A stretch of 64,000 nt of DNA. Origin: Opitutia bacterium ISCC 52 (GTDB lineage Bacteria; Verrucomicrobiota; Verrucomicrobiia; Opitutales; UBA2995). The stretch covers positions 2,251,894-2,315,893 of the forward strand of contig CP076040.1 of assembly GCA_014529675.2 (NCBI GenBank), written 5' to 3'. Position numbers and translations under genes: made by a program. Within the stretch, counting starts at the first letter, position 1, and the number at the start of each line of letters is the position of its first letter. The notes under the pieces were generated by a model. The model did no database searches and was not told the DNA's origin. It saw nothing but the letters and a program-made list of their open reading frames with translations. Below are positions 1-9,622 of this stretch, in pieces.

Positions 1-1003
1 CTGTTCTGGAATTGGCCGGTTGAGGCATGATCTCGAGCTGTTGGACATGCTCGCAACCATGGCGCAAAGATGTACCCACGCAGTCGGTACCGGTATCACC
101 GCCGCCAATTACGACGACATGTTTTCCATTGGCTGAAATATAGTTTCCGTCCTCAAGCTCACTATCCATGAGGCTTTTTGTATTCGCCCCCAGGAACTCC
201 ATCGCGAAATGAACACCTTTAAGCTCACGACCCTCAACTGGGAGGTCGCGTGGCACCGTGGCACCCGTGCAGATCACAACCGTATCAAAACCTTCTTTCA
301 GTTTGTCGGCAGCGATGTCTTTCCCGATCGTTGTATTACAAACAAAGGTCACGCCCTCGTCTTCCATCAACTTGATGCGGCGCTCTACAACGTGCTTCTC
401 CAATTTCATATTAGGAATGCCATACATAAGCAATCCACCCGGGCGATCCGCACGCTCGTAGACGGTTACTGTGTGCCCGGCAGAATTCAACTGAGCTGCA
501 CAAGCAAGACCCGCGGGACCTGATCCAATTACGGCCACCATTTTACCCGTCCGCTCTTCTGGAGGATTAGGAGTTACCCAACCCATTTCAAAACCACGAT
601 CAATGATAGATACCTCGTGGTGTTTGATGGTTACCGGGGGAGCATTGATCCCCAACACACAGGAACTTTCACAAGGTGCAGGACATACACGTCCGGTGAA
701 CTCAGGAAAGTTATTGGTCTTCAACAAGCGAGCCAAAGCATCTTTCCAGAGACCGCGGTAAACCAAATCATTCCATTCCGGAATCAAGTTGTTAACCGGA
801 CAACCAGCAATGCCAGGACCTTGATCAGATTCAGCTGCCATACAAAATGGCACGCCACAATCCATACAACGAGAGGCTTGTGATTGAATATCACTCACCG
901 CCATCTCGGTGTGAACTTCTTTCCAGTCGCCCACTCTGATTATCGGATGCCGGTCCTCAGGCAGGTTTCTATTGATGTTTAAAAATCCAGTAGGGTTTCC
1001 CAT
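1..1003 (-). CDS. gltD: Glutamate synthase (NADPH) small subunit, 3' end cut by window edge
   Basis: This is the FAD/NAD(P)H-binding beta subunit of glutamate synthase, which passes electrons from NADPH to the large subunit for converting glutamine and 2-oxoglutarate to two glutamates. The reverse-strand translation from the ATG at 1003 begins [12 protein letters not shown] and contains the N-terminal 4Fe-4S cysteines (CMDCGVPFC, then CPAPCESSC). An FAD-binding dinucleotide fold follows ([15 protein letters not shown]), and a second GGGDTGTD motif lies near the left edge. The first ~334 residues are visible; the family is about 480-490 residues, so roughly 150 are missing. It starts 36 bp after the gltB stop on the same strand, so the two are very likely co-transcribed as gltBD. 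Confidence 0.95.
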   Translation of the reverse strand, partial: MGNPTGFLNINRNLPEDRHPIIRVGDWKEVHTEMAVSDIQSQASRCMDCGVPFCMAAESDQGPGIAGCPVNNLIPEWNDLVYRGLWKDALARLLKTNNFPEFTGRVCPAPCESSCVLGINAPPVTIKHHEVSIIDRGFEMGWVTPNPPEERTGKMVAVIGSGPAGLACAAQLNSAGHTVTVYERADRPGGLLMYGIPNMKLEKHVVERRIKLMEDEGVTFVCNTTIGKDIAADKLKEGFDTVVICTGATVPRDLPVEGRELKGVHFAMEFLGANTKSLMDSELEDGNYISANGKHVVVIGGGDTGTDCVGTSLRHGCEHVQQLEIMPQPANSRT

Positions 1004-1039
1004 ATCTAAAATAGTTTATTAGTTCTCCGATTAAGGTGA

Positions 1040-4000
1040 TTACTTAACAGCAGCAAGCTGACGCATATGCATGTCGAATGCCTCTTCGGCAATTTCTTCA
1101 TCCTTTTCAAATTTGCCGGTAGCTCGTGCCTCATCCATGTATTTGAGCATGCGCTCATAATCGACAGGCATGACACGGACAAACTTACCAAGCATAGTGT
1201 CCCAATCATCAAGTATCTCCTGAGCGACATCCGACTTCGTGTTAGCCTGATGTTTCTCAATCAATGATTTCAAATCAGCGATATCTTCGTCGTTTTCGAC
1301 AGGACCCAGCTTAACCATTTCCATGTTACAACGAGATGCAAAATCGCCATCACGATCCATTACGTAAGCAACTCCACCGGACATACCTGCAGCAAAATTA
1401 CGACCCGTTTCGCCGAGGATTACTGCCTTACCTCCCGTCATGTATTCGCAACCATGGTCGCCTACTCCTTCAACAACGGCGGTGACTCCAGAATTTCTTA
1501 CGCAGAAACGTTCACCCGCGATACCACGAATAAAGGCTTCTCCTCCGGTTCCCCCAAAGAAGGCTACGTTACCAATGATAATATTGTCCCGTGCTTTGAA
1601 TGGAGCCGTGCGGTCAGGATAGACTACAAGCGTTCCGCCAGAGAGGCCTTTTCCAAAGTAATCATTCGAATCACCTTCGAGCTCGAAACGAACTCCCTTA
1701 GCGGTGAAGCAACCAAAACTCTGTCCAGCTGCACCGCGGAACTTCACATCCACGGTTCCCTCAGGAAGTCCTTCTCCTTTATATTTCTTGGAAATCTCAT
1801 TCGAGAGCATCGCACCGACCGTCCGATCGGTATTAACAATATCATATTCCAGCTTAACCGGCTCTTGATTATCGAGCGAAGGCGCAGCGTCTTTGATCAG
1901 CTTCCGATCCACGATATCGTTAATCAGGTGCTCCTGATCAGTGGCCTGATGCAGACCATCTCCTTCGCGCGCATCCTCACGATAAAGAATCGGATTCAGA
2001 TCGAGGTTCTTGTATTTCCAATGATCCAGTTCGTCACGGAACTTCAGAACCTGAGTTTGCCCCACCATTTCGTTGATGGTGCGGAAGCCGAGTTCGGCCA
2101 TAATTTCCCGCAAGCCTTCAACCATCATGGTGAAGAAATTAATGACGTTCTCGACCTTACCATTATAGCGGTCGCGCAACTTCTTATCCTGAGTCGCAAT
2201 ACCAACGGGACAGGTATTCAAATGACACTTACGCATCATGATACATCCCTCAACAACCAGAGCAGCCGTAGCAACACCCCACTCTTCAGCACCCAATAAA
2301 GTGGCAATCGCCAAATCACGTGGCGTCTTTAGCTGACCGTCTGTCTGAACGACAATACGATCTCTCAAGCGGTTGCGAACCAAAGTCTGGTGCGTCTCAG
2401 CGAGCCCAAGCTCCCAAGGGAGTCCTGCGTGCTTGATAGAACTCAACGGTGAAGCTCCGGTGCCACCATCGTGACCCGCGATAAGAACAACATCAGCGTA
2501 GCCTTTACAAACTCCGGCAGCAATGGTTCCAACACCCGCTTCAGAAACGAGCTTCACATTCACGCGTGCCTTCCAATTCGCATTTTTCAGATCATAAATG
2601 AGCTGAGCCAAATCTTCGATCGAGTAAATATCATGGTGAGGCGGCGGAGAAATAAGTCCTACACCCGGTGTTGAACCTCTTACGCGGCCAATCCAGGCAT
2701 CCACCTTATGACCAGGCAATTGCCCACCTTCACCCGGCTTTGCACCTTGAGCCATTTTAATCTGTAGCTCATCGGCGTTAGCCAGATAGTAAGAAGTGAC
2801 TCCGAAACGACCAGAGGCCACCTGCTTAATCCGCGACTTCTTCAAGTCACCATTTTCATCAGGCTCGAAGCGGATGGGATCTTCTCCACCTTCTCCACTA
2901 TTACTCTTACCACCCAAACGATTCATGGCGATCGCCAGGGTCGTGTGTGCTTCCCAGGAGATCGACCCAAAGGACATCGCACCGGTAGCAAAACGTTTGA
3001 AAATATTCTCAGCTGGTTCGACTTCTTCGAGCGGAATCGATTCCCGATCGGATGCAAACTCCATCAAACCACGGAGCGTGTATGCATCCCGAGATTGGTC
3101 ATTCACTGTTTTAGCGTATTGATCGAACATTTTACGATCGTTAGCTGCAGAGGAGTGCTGAAGAAGGCGAATGGTTGTCGGATTAAAAAGATGGCGCTCA
3201 CCACCGAGACGCCATGCATAGTCGCCTCCTGAATCGAGCACATTGTCTTTCACCAGATTGTCTTCCAATGGGAAACCTTCTCGGTGCTTCATAAGTGCTT
3301 CTTGAGCGATCTCGTCCAAGCCCAGGCCTTCCACTCGACTCACTGTGCCAGTGAAATACTTGTTGATCACTTCACTGCCAATACCCAGGGCCTCAAAAAC
3401 CTGAGCTCCCTGATAGGATTGAAGCGTTGAGATGCCCATCTTGGAAAAGATCTTCAGCAGACCGCTGTTCACAGCCTTCTTGAATTTCTTAAAGACCTCT
3501 TCATCGCTTTGCAGTGGGTCAATAATCCCCTGCTCCTTGAGATCATGAAGCGTTCGGATCGCCAAGTAAGGATTAACCGCAGACGCACCGTATCCAAGCA
3601 CGGTTGTAAAATGATGGGTCTCACGAATATCACCTGCCTCCACAATGAGATCCGCCTTGGCACGCAGCCCCTTCCGAATCAAATAGTGGTGAACGGCTCC
3701 CGTGGACAATAAAGATGGAATAGGCGCATGATCGCTATCCATCGCACGGTCGGTCAGGATTATGATTGAAAATCCATCATTAACCGCATCCTTGGCGTAT
3801 CGGCAAATTCTATCGAGTGCATCCTTAAGCGCACCCGGTTCTCCGGTGGCACGGAATACACAATCAATGGTCTTTGCCTGGAAGTGGTCGTGATCGATGT
3901 AACGAATCTTTTGCAGTTCTTCGTTGGAGAGAACCGGCTGGGTTATCTCAACCTTATGACAATGCCGTGGCGTTTCATCCAACAAATTTAGTGAACCTCC

Positions 4001-5644
4001 CATATAGCTGCGCAGAGACATCACCATTTCTTCACGGATCGGATCGATCGGCGGATTAGTAACCTGGGCAAAGAGTTGCTTGAAATAGTTAGACAGCTGC
4101 TGAGGCCGGTCAGACAAAATAGCCAATGGATTATCAGCACCCATAGAACCCAGTGGTTCTTTTCCGGTGCCAACCATTTGCTTCAAAATGATCGTCAGAT
4201 CTTCCTGCGTATAACCAAATGCCTTTTGGCGAACCTTCAGGGATTGTTCCTTCGAGAGCGGCCGTGCCTGTTCAGGAACCGCCAGGTCACCCAGCTTGAT
4301 TTTGTGCTTTTCCAACCACTCGCCATAAGGCTGGCGAGAACAGATATCGGCTTTCACTTCAGCATCAGAAATAATCCGCCCTTGTTCGAGGTCAGCGATA
4401 AAGATCCTTCCTGGGCGCAAGCGACCCTTCCGAACAACCTTGGCTGGATCGACAGTCAATGAACCTGTCTCGGATCCCATGATCACCATATCGTCATCGG
4501 TGACCAAGAAACGAGAAGGACGAAGGCCATTTCTGTCCAAAGTTGCTCCAATCACTTTACCGTCGGTAAACGAAATAGAGGCGGGACCATCCCAAGGCTC
4601 CATGATACAAGAATAATACTCGTAAAATGCCCGCTTCACAGGATCCATATCTACCTGGCTCTGCCACGCTTCGGGGACGACCATCATCATCACCTGGGCA
4701 ATCGGACGACCACTGAGAACCAACAGTTCAATCACCATATCCAGATTTGCTGAGTCAGACATTTTCCGATCGCAGATCGGGTGCAGCATCTTCAGCTCCT
4801 CTGGAGTGAAGTTGATGGATTCAAACATCGCTTCACGCGCCCGCATCCAATTGATATTACCCATCACGGTGTTAATTTCACCGTTGTGAGACAGGTAGCG
4901 GAAAGGCTGAGCCAGTTTCCAAGCAGGAAAGGTATTGGTAGAAAACCGGGAGTGGAACATCGCAAGCGCCGAAACGGTTCTCTCATCTTGCAACTCAAGG
5001 AAATACTGACGCACCTGATCCGTGGTAAACTGGCCCTTGTAGCTAATGGTGCTCGAAGACATCGAAGTGATGTAGAAATCCTTTTTGGAGCTCTTGATCT
5101 TCTTGTGAGCGGTATGAATCGTGTAGTTTCTCAGAACGTATAATTTCCGCTCGAACACCTCGTTGCTCATAGAGTCGGGCTTACCAATAAATACCTGCTC
5201 GATTTCCGGCTCGGTATCCAGCGCTGCCTGCCCAATCATGGAATTGTCCTTAGGCACCACCCGGTAGCCTACCAAAGAAAGCCCCAGGTCGTTGATGTGA
5301 GCAGAAAGCATCTCACGACACTTCTTACGTATATCTTTATCGGCCGGAAAAAATACCATGCCTACTCCGTAGTCACCGGGAGCAGGCAGCTCGAACCCTC
5401 GGATTGCGCAATCTTCTGCGAAAAAGTCGTGAGGAATCTGAATCAGGATTCCGGCTCCATCACCACTGGCTACGTCGTAACCTGTGCCACCACGGTGCTC
5501 CATGTTGCAAAGCATACTCAGGGCATTCTCCACGATCTCGTGCGATTTCTTGCCCTTCAAATTCGCCACGAATCCGATTCCACAGCTATCGTGTTCAAAC
5601 TCAGACCGGTACAATCCTTCCGGCTTATTTTTATTGTCTATCAT
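1040..5644 (-). CDS. gltB: Glutamate synthase large subunit
   Basis: The alpha subunit hydrolyses glutamine and channels ammonia to 2-oxoglutarate. At 1534 residues it has the usual length. The order is a class II glutamine amidotransferase domain, a central domain, an FMN/Fe-S synthase barrel and a C-terminal beta-helix (GXGXG) domain. Cys21 in HDSCGIGF matches the catalytic N-terminal cysteine exposed after propeptide removal, so a 20-residue propeptide is predicted. The 3Fe-4S cysteines are visible in CIMMRKCHLNTCPVG. The FMN-domain signature GGKSNSGEGGEDP is intact. It lies upstream of gltD with no break in reading frame. The start was chosen from the distance to Cys21. This is the main ammonium assimilation step together with glutamine synthetase, which is not in the window. 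Confidence 0.97.
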   Translation of the reverse strand: MIDNKNKPEGLYRSEFEHDSCGIGFVANLKGKKSHEIVENALSMLCNMEHRGGTGYDVASGDGAGILIQIPHDFFAEDCAIRGFELPAPGDYGVGMVFFPADKDIRKKCREMLSAHINDLGLSLVGYRVVPKDNSMIGQAALDTEPEIEQVFIGKPDSMSNEVFERKLYVLRNYTIHTAHKKIKSSKKDFYITSMSSSTISYKGQFTTDQVRQYFLELQDERTVSALAMFHSRFSTNTFPAWKLAQPFRYLSHNGEINTVMGNINWMRAREAMFESINFTPEELKMLHPICDRKMSDSANLDMVIELLVLSGRPIAQVMMMVVPEAWQSQVDMDPVKRAFYEYYSCIMEPWDGPASISFTDGKVIGATLDRNGLRPSRFLVTDDDMVIMGSETGSLTVDPAKVVRKGRLRPGRIFIADLEQGRIISDAEVKADICSRQPYGEWLEKHKIKLGDLAVPEQARPLSKEQSLKVRQKAFGYTQEDLTIILKQMVGTGKEPLGSMGADNPLAILSDRPQQLSNYFKQLFAQVTNPPIDPIREEMVMSLRSYMGGSLNLLDETPRHCHKVEITQPVLSNEELQKIRYIDHDHFQAKTIDCVFRATGEPGALKDALDRICRYAKDAVNDGFSIIILTDRAMDSDHAPIPSLLSTGAVHHYLIRKGLRAKADLIVEAGDIRETHHFTTVLGYGASAVNPYLAIRTLHDLKEQGIIDPLQSDEEVFKKFKKAVNSGLLKIFSKMGISTLQSYQGAQVFEALGIGSEVINKYFTGTVSRVEGLGLDEIAQEALMKHREGFPLEDNLVKDNVLDSGGDYAWRLGGERHLFNPTTIRLLQHSSAANDRKMFDQYAKTVNDQSRDAYTLRGLMEFASDRESIPLEEVEPAENIFKRFATGAMSFGSISWEAHTTLAIAMNRLGGKSNSGEGGEDPIRFEPDENGDLKKSRIKQVASGRFGVTSYYLANADELQIKMAQGAKPGEGGQLPGHKVDAWIGRVRGSTPGVGLISPPPHHDIYSIEDLAQLIYDLKNANWKARVNVKLVSEAGVGTIAAGVCKGYADVVLIAGHDGGTGASPLSSIKHAGLPWELGLAETHQTLVRNRLRDRIVVQTDGQLKTPRDLAIATLLGAEEWGVATAALVVEGCIMMRKCHLNTCPVGIATQDKKLRDRYNGKVENVINFFTMMVEGLREIMAELGFRTINEMVGQTQVLKFRDELDHWKYKNLDLNPILYREDAREGDGLHQATDQEHLINDIVDRKLIKDAAPSLDNQEPVKLEYDIVNTDRTVGAMLSNEISKKYKGEGLPEGTVDVKFRGAAGQSFGCFTAKGVRFELEGDSNDYFGKGLSGGTLVVYPDRTAPFKARDNIIIGNVAFFGGTGGEAFIRGIAGERFCVRNSGVTAVVEGVGDHGCEYMTGGKAVILGETGRNFAAGMSGGVAYVMDRDGDFASRCNMEMVKLGPVENDEDIADLKSLIEKHQANTKSDVAQEILDDWDTMLGKFVRVMPVDYERMLKYMDEARATGKFEKDEEIAEEAFDMHMRQLAAVK

Positions 5645-6269
5645 AATTAAAAGAGTTGGCGGTTCGCTCTCCCAGGTCTCAGGAGATCAATTACCTCTTC
5701 TAAAATGGGGGTATCAACGACACCACCGCCGCCGCATTTATAGAATTCGATAATTGGGCCTATTTACACAGCTTCTGTTTCAAAAAACAAGCAGTTTAAA
5801 TTAAGAGTTTCCTCTATGTGTTAAAGTCAAGTCTAACGTTCATGAATCTGACACTGCGAGGACGCAGTTGCTCTACCTGGTCACACACAAAGTCTAAACG
5901 ACCCAGAACTCTACTAACAATGGCGGGCTCGGCATCCAGCTCTACCATTAATGAGATTTGGCGAAGATGCAGGAAGTGGCTTGCCGCCGAATCCAGAAAT
6001 TACAAGTGGCTCAAGGATGGGCAAATTTACCATATGAATAATTTTCAAATCTAATCCACAGGAGAGAATCCTGTTCTCCAGTCCATTTATTAAATAACGA
6101 AACCAAAACTGCTGAGAGCAAATACACTTAATTCTTCGTAGCCTTTGTTACCTTCTGTTCAATTTAAGATGGTTGAAGGTAATCCCAACCATTTCCAGCA
6201 TGATTTTCGGGCAAAAATAGCGTAGTCCCACTAATTTATGGGCGACCTTACCTGTCTTTTGTTAATGAA
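5645..6269. other. 625-bp intergenic region between gltB and the NCS2 permease gene
   Basis: No gene can be called with confidence. The gltB promoter should lie at its left end because gltB is read leftward from 5644. One short leftward frame, 5948 to 5814 (44 codons, starting MVELDAEPAIVSRVLGRL), has an amphipathic alpha/beta look and a stretch vaguely like an ACT-type small subunit. It has no visible ribosome binding site and is too short to trust. No strong hairpin terminator or tRNA was seen. Confidence 0.4.
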
Positions 6270-7883
6270 CTAATTCACTGATCCATCCTCAGTATTACTA
6301 GCTGACTCTTCGTCAACTGTCCCCGTCACAAGCGTATATCGAACCAGAAGTATCACGCCAATCGTCAGGGCATAGCCTAGCACCCAAGGCCAGGCAGCAC
6401 CAACCCCAGTAGTAATATCTGTGGTAAGCACCTCATAATGGTGAACGATTCCAACCATGGCTAACAATCCCCCGACTCCGAGCCAGACTAAGAACACAAA
6501 GAATTTGCGTTCGATAATAGCGACCATCGCCGCCGCGAGAATAACCGAGGCATACAGCCATCCCTGCTCCAGCGCAAAGACGCCTTTGGCAAATAAGGTT
6601 CCCTTAGTAGTCAACGTTTCAAGCAGTTCTTCCGTATAGGGCTGGGCTTCCGAACCATAGCCCACTGAACCCAGCACTCGCTTCACGATTAAGGCCGTAA
6701 AAGCCCCCACTCCAGGAACCAGACCCGCGATAACTGCAGGGGCATGTGATCTCGGCACCGCTTGAAATGCCTGGGAACCAATCGTAAATCCGATCCATAC
6801 CAGAATAGCCATACCCGCTTCGATCGGAATCACTTGAGCTAAAAACCCTAAACTCCCCGTGAAGCAAAGCAGTGCCATCAGAATACCATTCATGAGTGAA
6901 TAGGATGATTCGGCACCCAGTTCTTTCCAACCCGGATGACCGATATAAATCGTCGTCGGATAAGGAGAGCCAAATAAACCGGCCAAGATCGAACCTGCCC
7001 CATTCATGGCCAAGGAAGACTTGGTATCGTAATCGTCGCCTGCCGCAGCCGCTGATTCCAAGGCCTGCAAAGATCCCAACAAATTAATGAGCCCCATCGG
7101 CAAGATCACAGCAGCGAAGGCGAGCATTTGTTTGAGCTCCAACAAAGCTTCCAGTCCATATGGCAAAGGTACATATACTCCCAGCGATAAGGTGGACGGA
7201 ACCAGATGAGCGACCGGGCTTGGCATGCCAATCGCATAAGTGACCCAGGCGATGACGGATCCTACCATCAGAACCAAGAGTCCGCCGGACAGATTCCACC
7301 GCACTCTGACCGCCCCATAGAGTAAATACATGGTGAGAAATAAAGTCGGGAGACCAATCGCCGGGTAAGCGTATGCTCGGAAAGTATAGTCAGCGGCGAT
7401 AAAAAACAAACCGACCGCTGCCAGCGCGGATAACAGGGCTGCTCTAGGAGTCAGCTTCCGTATCGTAGGTGCAATCCAGGAGCCAAACAGCTCAATCAAT
7501 CCGGATCCCAGGCAAGCCAGCACTCCGCCCATCCAGGCAATCGTATCCGCCTCATCCTTGCTTGCTCCAGCAGAAAGGGCAATCTGCTGCGCCGGCAATA
7601 ACACATAAAAGGTATAAAAGAAGATCGGCATGATATTAATGCCATAGGGCAAGGCCGTATACATCCGCCCTTCCTCTCTCGATTTACGTTTCGCCTGCCA
7701 GGAGTAAAACAGGTTTCCAAAAAGAAGACCAAAACCCATTCCCGGCAGAACTCGTTTAACAATCATCTCCTCGGAAAAACCCAGCACTGATTGGCTGAGG
7801 CTAATAATGAGTAACAGATTGACGAAATTGTTCAGAGCTAGTCCGAAAAAACCGTCCCAATCACCTTTTGTTATTTTAAGCAC
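6270..7883 (-). CDS. NCS2/AzgA-like purine permease (paralogue 1)
   Basis: This is a 537-residue integral membrane protein with about 12-14 hydrophobic segments, resembling the xanthine/uracil/adenine permease superfamily, and predicted to import a nucleobase with protons or sodium. It starts MLKITKGDWDGFFGLALNNF, and the same opening pattern (KGDxDGFFxLxLxN) is found in the neighbouring permease at 7974. Other shared blocks are TALPYG, KFTPRAALL-like (KLTPRAALL), SGLIELFGS and GSPYPTTIYIGHPGWK, showing the two are paralogues. The gene diverges from its paralogue across a 90-bp gap that must hold both promoters. The adenosine deaminase family gene on the other side supports a purine substrate, but the exact substrate is not shown by sequence. 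Confidence 0.82.
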   Translation of the reverse strand: MLKITKGDWDGFFGLALNNFVNLLLIISLSQSVLGFSEEMIVKRVLPGMGFGLLFGNLFYSWQAKRKSREEGRMYTALPYGINIMPIFFYTFYVLLPAQQIALSAGASKDEADTIAWMGGVLACLGSGLIELFGSWIAPTIRKLTPRAALLSALAAVGLFFIAADYTFRAYAYPAIGLPTLFLTMYLLYGAVRVRWNLSGGLLVLMVGSVIAWVTYAIGMPSPVAHLVPSTLSLGVYVPLPYGLEALLELKQMLAFAAVILPMGLINLLGSLQALESAAAAGDDYDTKSSLAMNGAGSILAGLFGSPYPTTIYIGHPGWKELGAESSYSLMNGILMALLCFTGSLGFLAQVIPIEAGMAILVWIGFTIGSQAFQAVPRSHAPAVIAGLVPGVGAFTALIVKRVLGSVGYGSEAQPYTEELLETLTTKGTLFAKGVFALEQGWLYASVILAAAMVAIIERKFFVFLVWLGVGGLLAMVGIVHHYEVLTTDITTGVGAAWPWVLGYALTIGVILLVRYTLVTGTVDEESASNTEDGSVN

Positions 7884-7973
7884 GCTGGACAGTGAGCAGA
7901 GTTTGCACCAATTTCAAATCAATGCTTCCACTCATCATTCTCCATTGTGCACGCTTTGTGCTTATAGCCCACC

Positions 7974-9563
7974 ATGAAACTATTTGTTAAGGGCGACATC
8001 GACGGCTTCTTCGCCCTGGGACTCGACAACATGCTGATGCTCATTTTGATGAGCGGACTCTGCCAGGGCTTTTTGGGATTCTCAGGAGAGCTCTTCTACG
8101 GGAAGATTCTGCCAGCTACGGCAATCGGTCTGATCATCGGTAACATCTATTACGCACGCGAAGCCTTAAAACTGGCCCGACGAGAAAACCGCACCGACGT
8201 CTGCGCTCTTCCTTACGGCACGAGTATTCTGACGGTCGTGGTATTTGTCTTCCTGGCCATGTATCCCGTCCAGCAACTTTCGTTGGCGAACAGTTTGAGT
8301 AAAGAGGAAGCCGACTTAATGGCCTGGCGCGCCGGTCTACTGGCCTGCTTTGCCTCGGGCCTGATCGAGTTCTTCGGATCCTTTGTTGTTTACCATATTC
8401 GCAAATTTACGCCGCGAGCTGCACTTCTTGCGACACTCGGCGGTATCGGATTTACCTTCATCGCTTTGGACTTTGTCTTCCGCAGTTATGCCTATCCGTT
8501 GGTCGGAATTGTAACGTTGGGCATCACTATGCTGATGTATTTCGGTGGTGTGAAATTTAAATTCGGAGTTCCGGTAGGACTGGTCATTTTAGTTTTAGGA
8601 ACCTGCATTGCCTGGGCCCTCTACCATTTCCAAGGCGTTGCCATCGTTCCAGGAGGCGTCCTTCAGGCTGACGTCATTGGCTTCAATATTCCCATTCCTG
8701 TCATCGGTGATCTCTTTGCAGCGTTCGGACATTTGCCACTCCTGCTTCCTGTTGTGGCACCCATCGGCATCATTCATTTGGTCCTCTCATTACAGCTTAT
8801 TGAATCCGCCGAAGCGGCTGGCGACAAATACGAACCCAAATCTGCATTAGCGGTAAACGGAGCCGGCACCTTGGTCGCCGCTATGCTCGGTTCTCCGTTC
8901 CCTACCACGCTTTATATTGGTCATCCGGGATGGAAAGCACTCGGAGCTCGCGCCGGTTACTCCGTTCTCAATGCCATTTTTATGGCCATCATCTGCCTGA
9001 CCGGATTAGCCACCGTCTTCTTTTACTACATTCCGGTTGAAGCCGGCATGGCGATCCTGATTTGGATCGGTGTGTCCATGATGACTCAGTCATTTGGCGC
9101 CAGCCCAAAGAAACATATCCCGGCGGTCGTTCTAGGAATCGTGCCACCCGTTGGAGCCTATGTTGCTCTGTGTATTAAACATGCGCTTTCGGCCGGTAGT
9201 ATCCAAAGTGGCACTACCCTATTCGATCCCTCAATTCTTCAGACCATGATCGAAGCACGAACCTTTTTTGCCCAAGGTGTCTTCGCTATGGAGCAAGGTT
9301 ATGTTTACACCTCCATGATTTTGGCTGCATCGACCGTGTGTATCATCGAACAACAATTCCGTGCCGCAGCCGCCTGGTTTTTTGCAGCCGCGATTCTTTC
9401 CATGGTTGGCCTCATGCATCAATACACCTTCACACCAGCCGACACCATTTCGGTTCTAAGATTCGAACTCAACGACTGGTTCTGGAGTTACCTGATTGTG
9501 GCAGCGATACTCTATGCCACACCCTGGCTTACCAATAAGAAAGAAATCGTAGATTTTCACTGA
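7974..9563 (+). CDS. NCS2/AzgA-like purine permease (paralogue 2)
   Basis: This 529-residue polytopic membrane protein is paralogous to the divergent gene at 6270. It begins MKLFVKGDIDGFFALGLDNM and carries CALPYGTSI, SGLIEFFGS, KFTPRAALLATLGG and GSPFPTTLYIGHPGWKALGA. These are the conserved regions of the same unusual NCS2 branch. It is followed by an adenosine deaminase family gene and a P450 on the same strand with short gaps, so a nucleobase or nucleoside import and deamination unit is likely. Why two paralogues are kept back to back is unclear; different substrates or expression conditions are possible. Confidence 0.83.
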   Translation: MKLFVKGDIDGFFALGLDNMLMLILMSGLCQGFLGFSGELFYGKILPATAIGLIIGNIYYAREALKLARRENRTDVCALPYGTSILTVVVFVFLAMYPVQQLSLANSLSKEEADLMAWRAGLLACFASGLIEFFGSFVVYHIRKFTPRAALLATLGGIGFTFIALDFVFRSYAYPLVGIVTLGITMLMYFGGVKFKFGVPVGLVILVLGTCIAWALYHFQGVAIVPGGVLQADVIGFNIPIPVIGDLFAAFGHLPLLLPVVAPIGIIHLVLSLQLIESAEAAGDKYEPKSALAVNGAGTLVAAMLGSPFPTTLYIGHPGWKALGARAGYSVLNAIFMAIICLTGLATVFFYYIPVEAGMAILIWIGVSMMTQSFGASPKKHIPAVVLGIVPPVGAYVALCIKHALSAGSIQSGTTLFDPSILQTMIEARTFFAQGVFAMEQGYVYTSMILAASTVCIIEQQFRAAAAWFFAAAILSMVGLMHQYTFTPADTISVLRFELNDWFWSYLIVAAILYATPWLTNKKEIVDFH

Positions 9564-9585
9564 CCAATACTTCTATGACCACTTG

Positions 9586-9610
9586 TAGGGACGGTGGTGA
9601 CACCGTCGAA
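9586..9610. repeat. Small GC-rich palindrome before the deaminase start
   Basis: The arms GACGGTG and CACCGTC pair perfectly around GTGA at 9590-9607 and are preceded by TAGG. The flanking TAGGGACGG resembles the left arm of the palindrome at 42602. It lies between the permease stop and the preferred deaminase start, and supports the ATG at 9623 over the upstream ATG at 9575, because translating the palindrome would add 16 atypical residues. Confidence 0.6.
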
Positions 9611-9622
9611 ATTTCATCACGC

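Noticed and set aside
209-883. Rightward open frames opposite gltD
   Set aside because: They are shadows of the leftward gltD gene, which carries the FAD and Fe-S motifs.
1454-2299. 281-codon rightward frame inside gltB
   Set aside because: It lies antisense to a well-conserved part of gltB and its product has no recognisable fold.
5814-5948. Leftward 44-codon frame upstream of gltB with an ACT-like look
   Set aside because: Too short, no ribosome binding site, and similarity only by eye; noted in the gap entry but not called as a gene.
7884-7973. Purine riboswitch in front of the permeases
   Set aside because: The 90-bp gap lacks the three-helix pattern and conserved loops of purine or preQ1 riboswitches.
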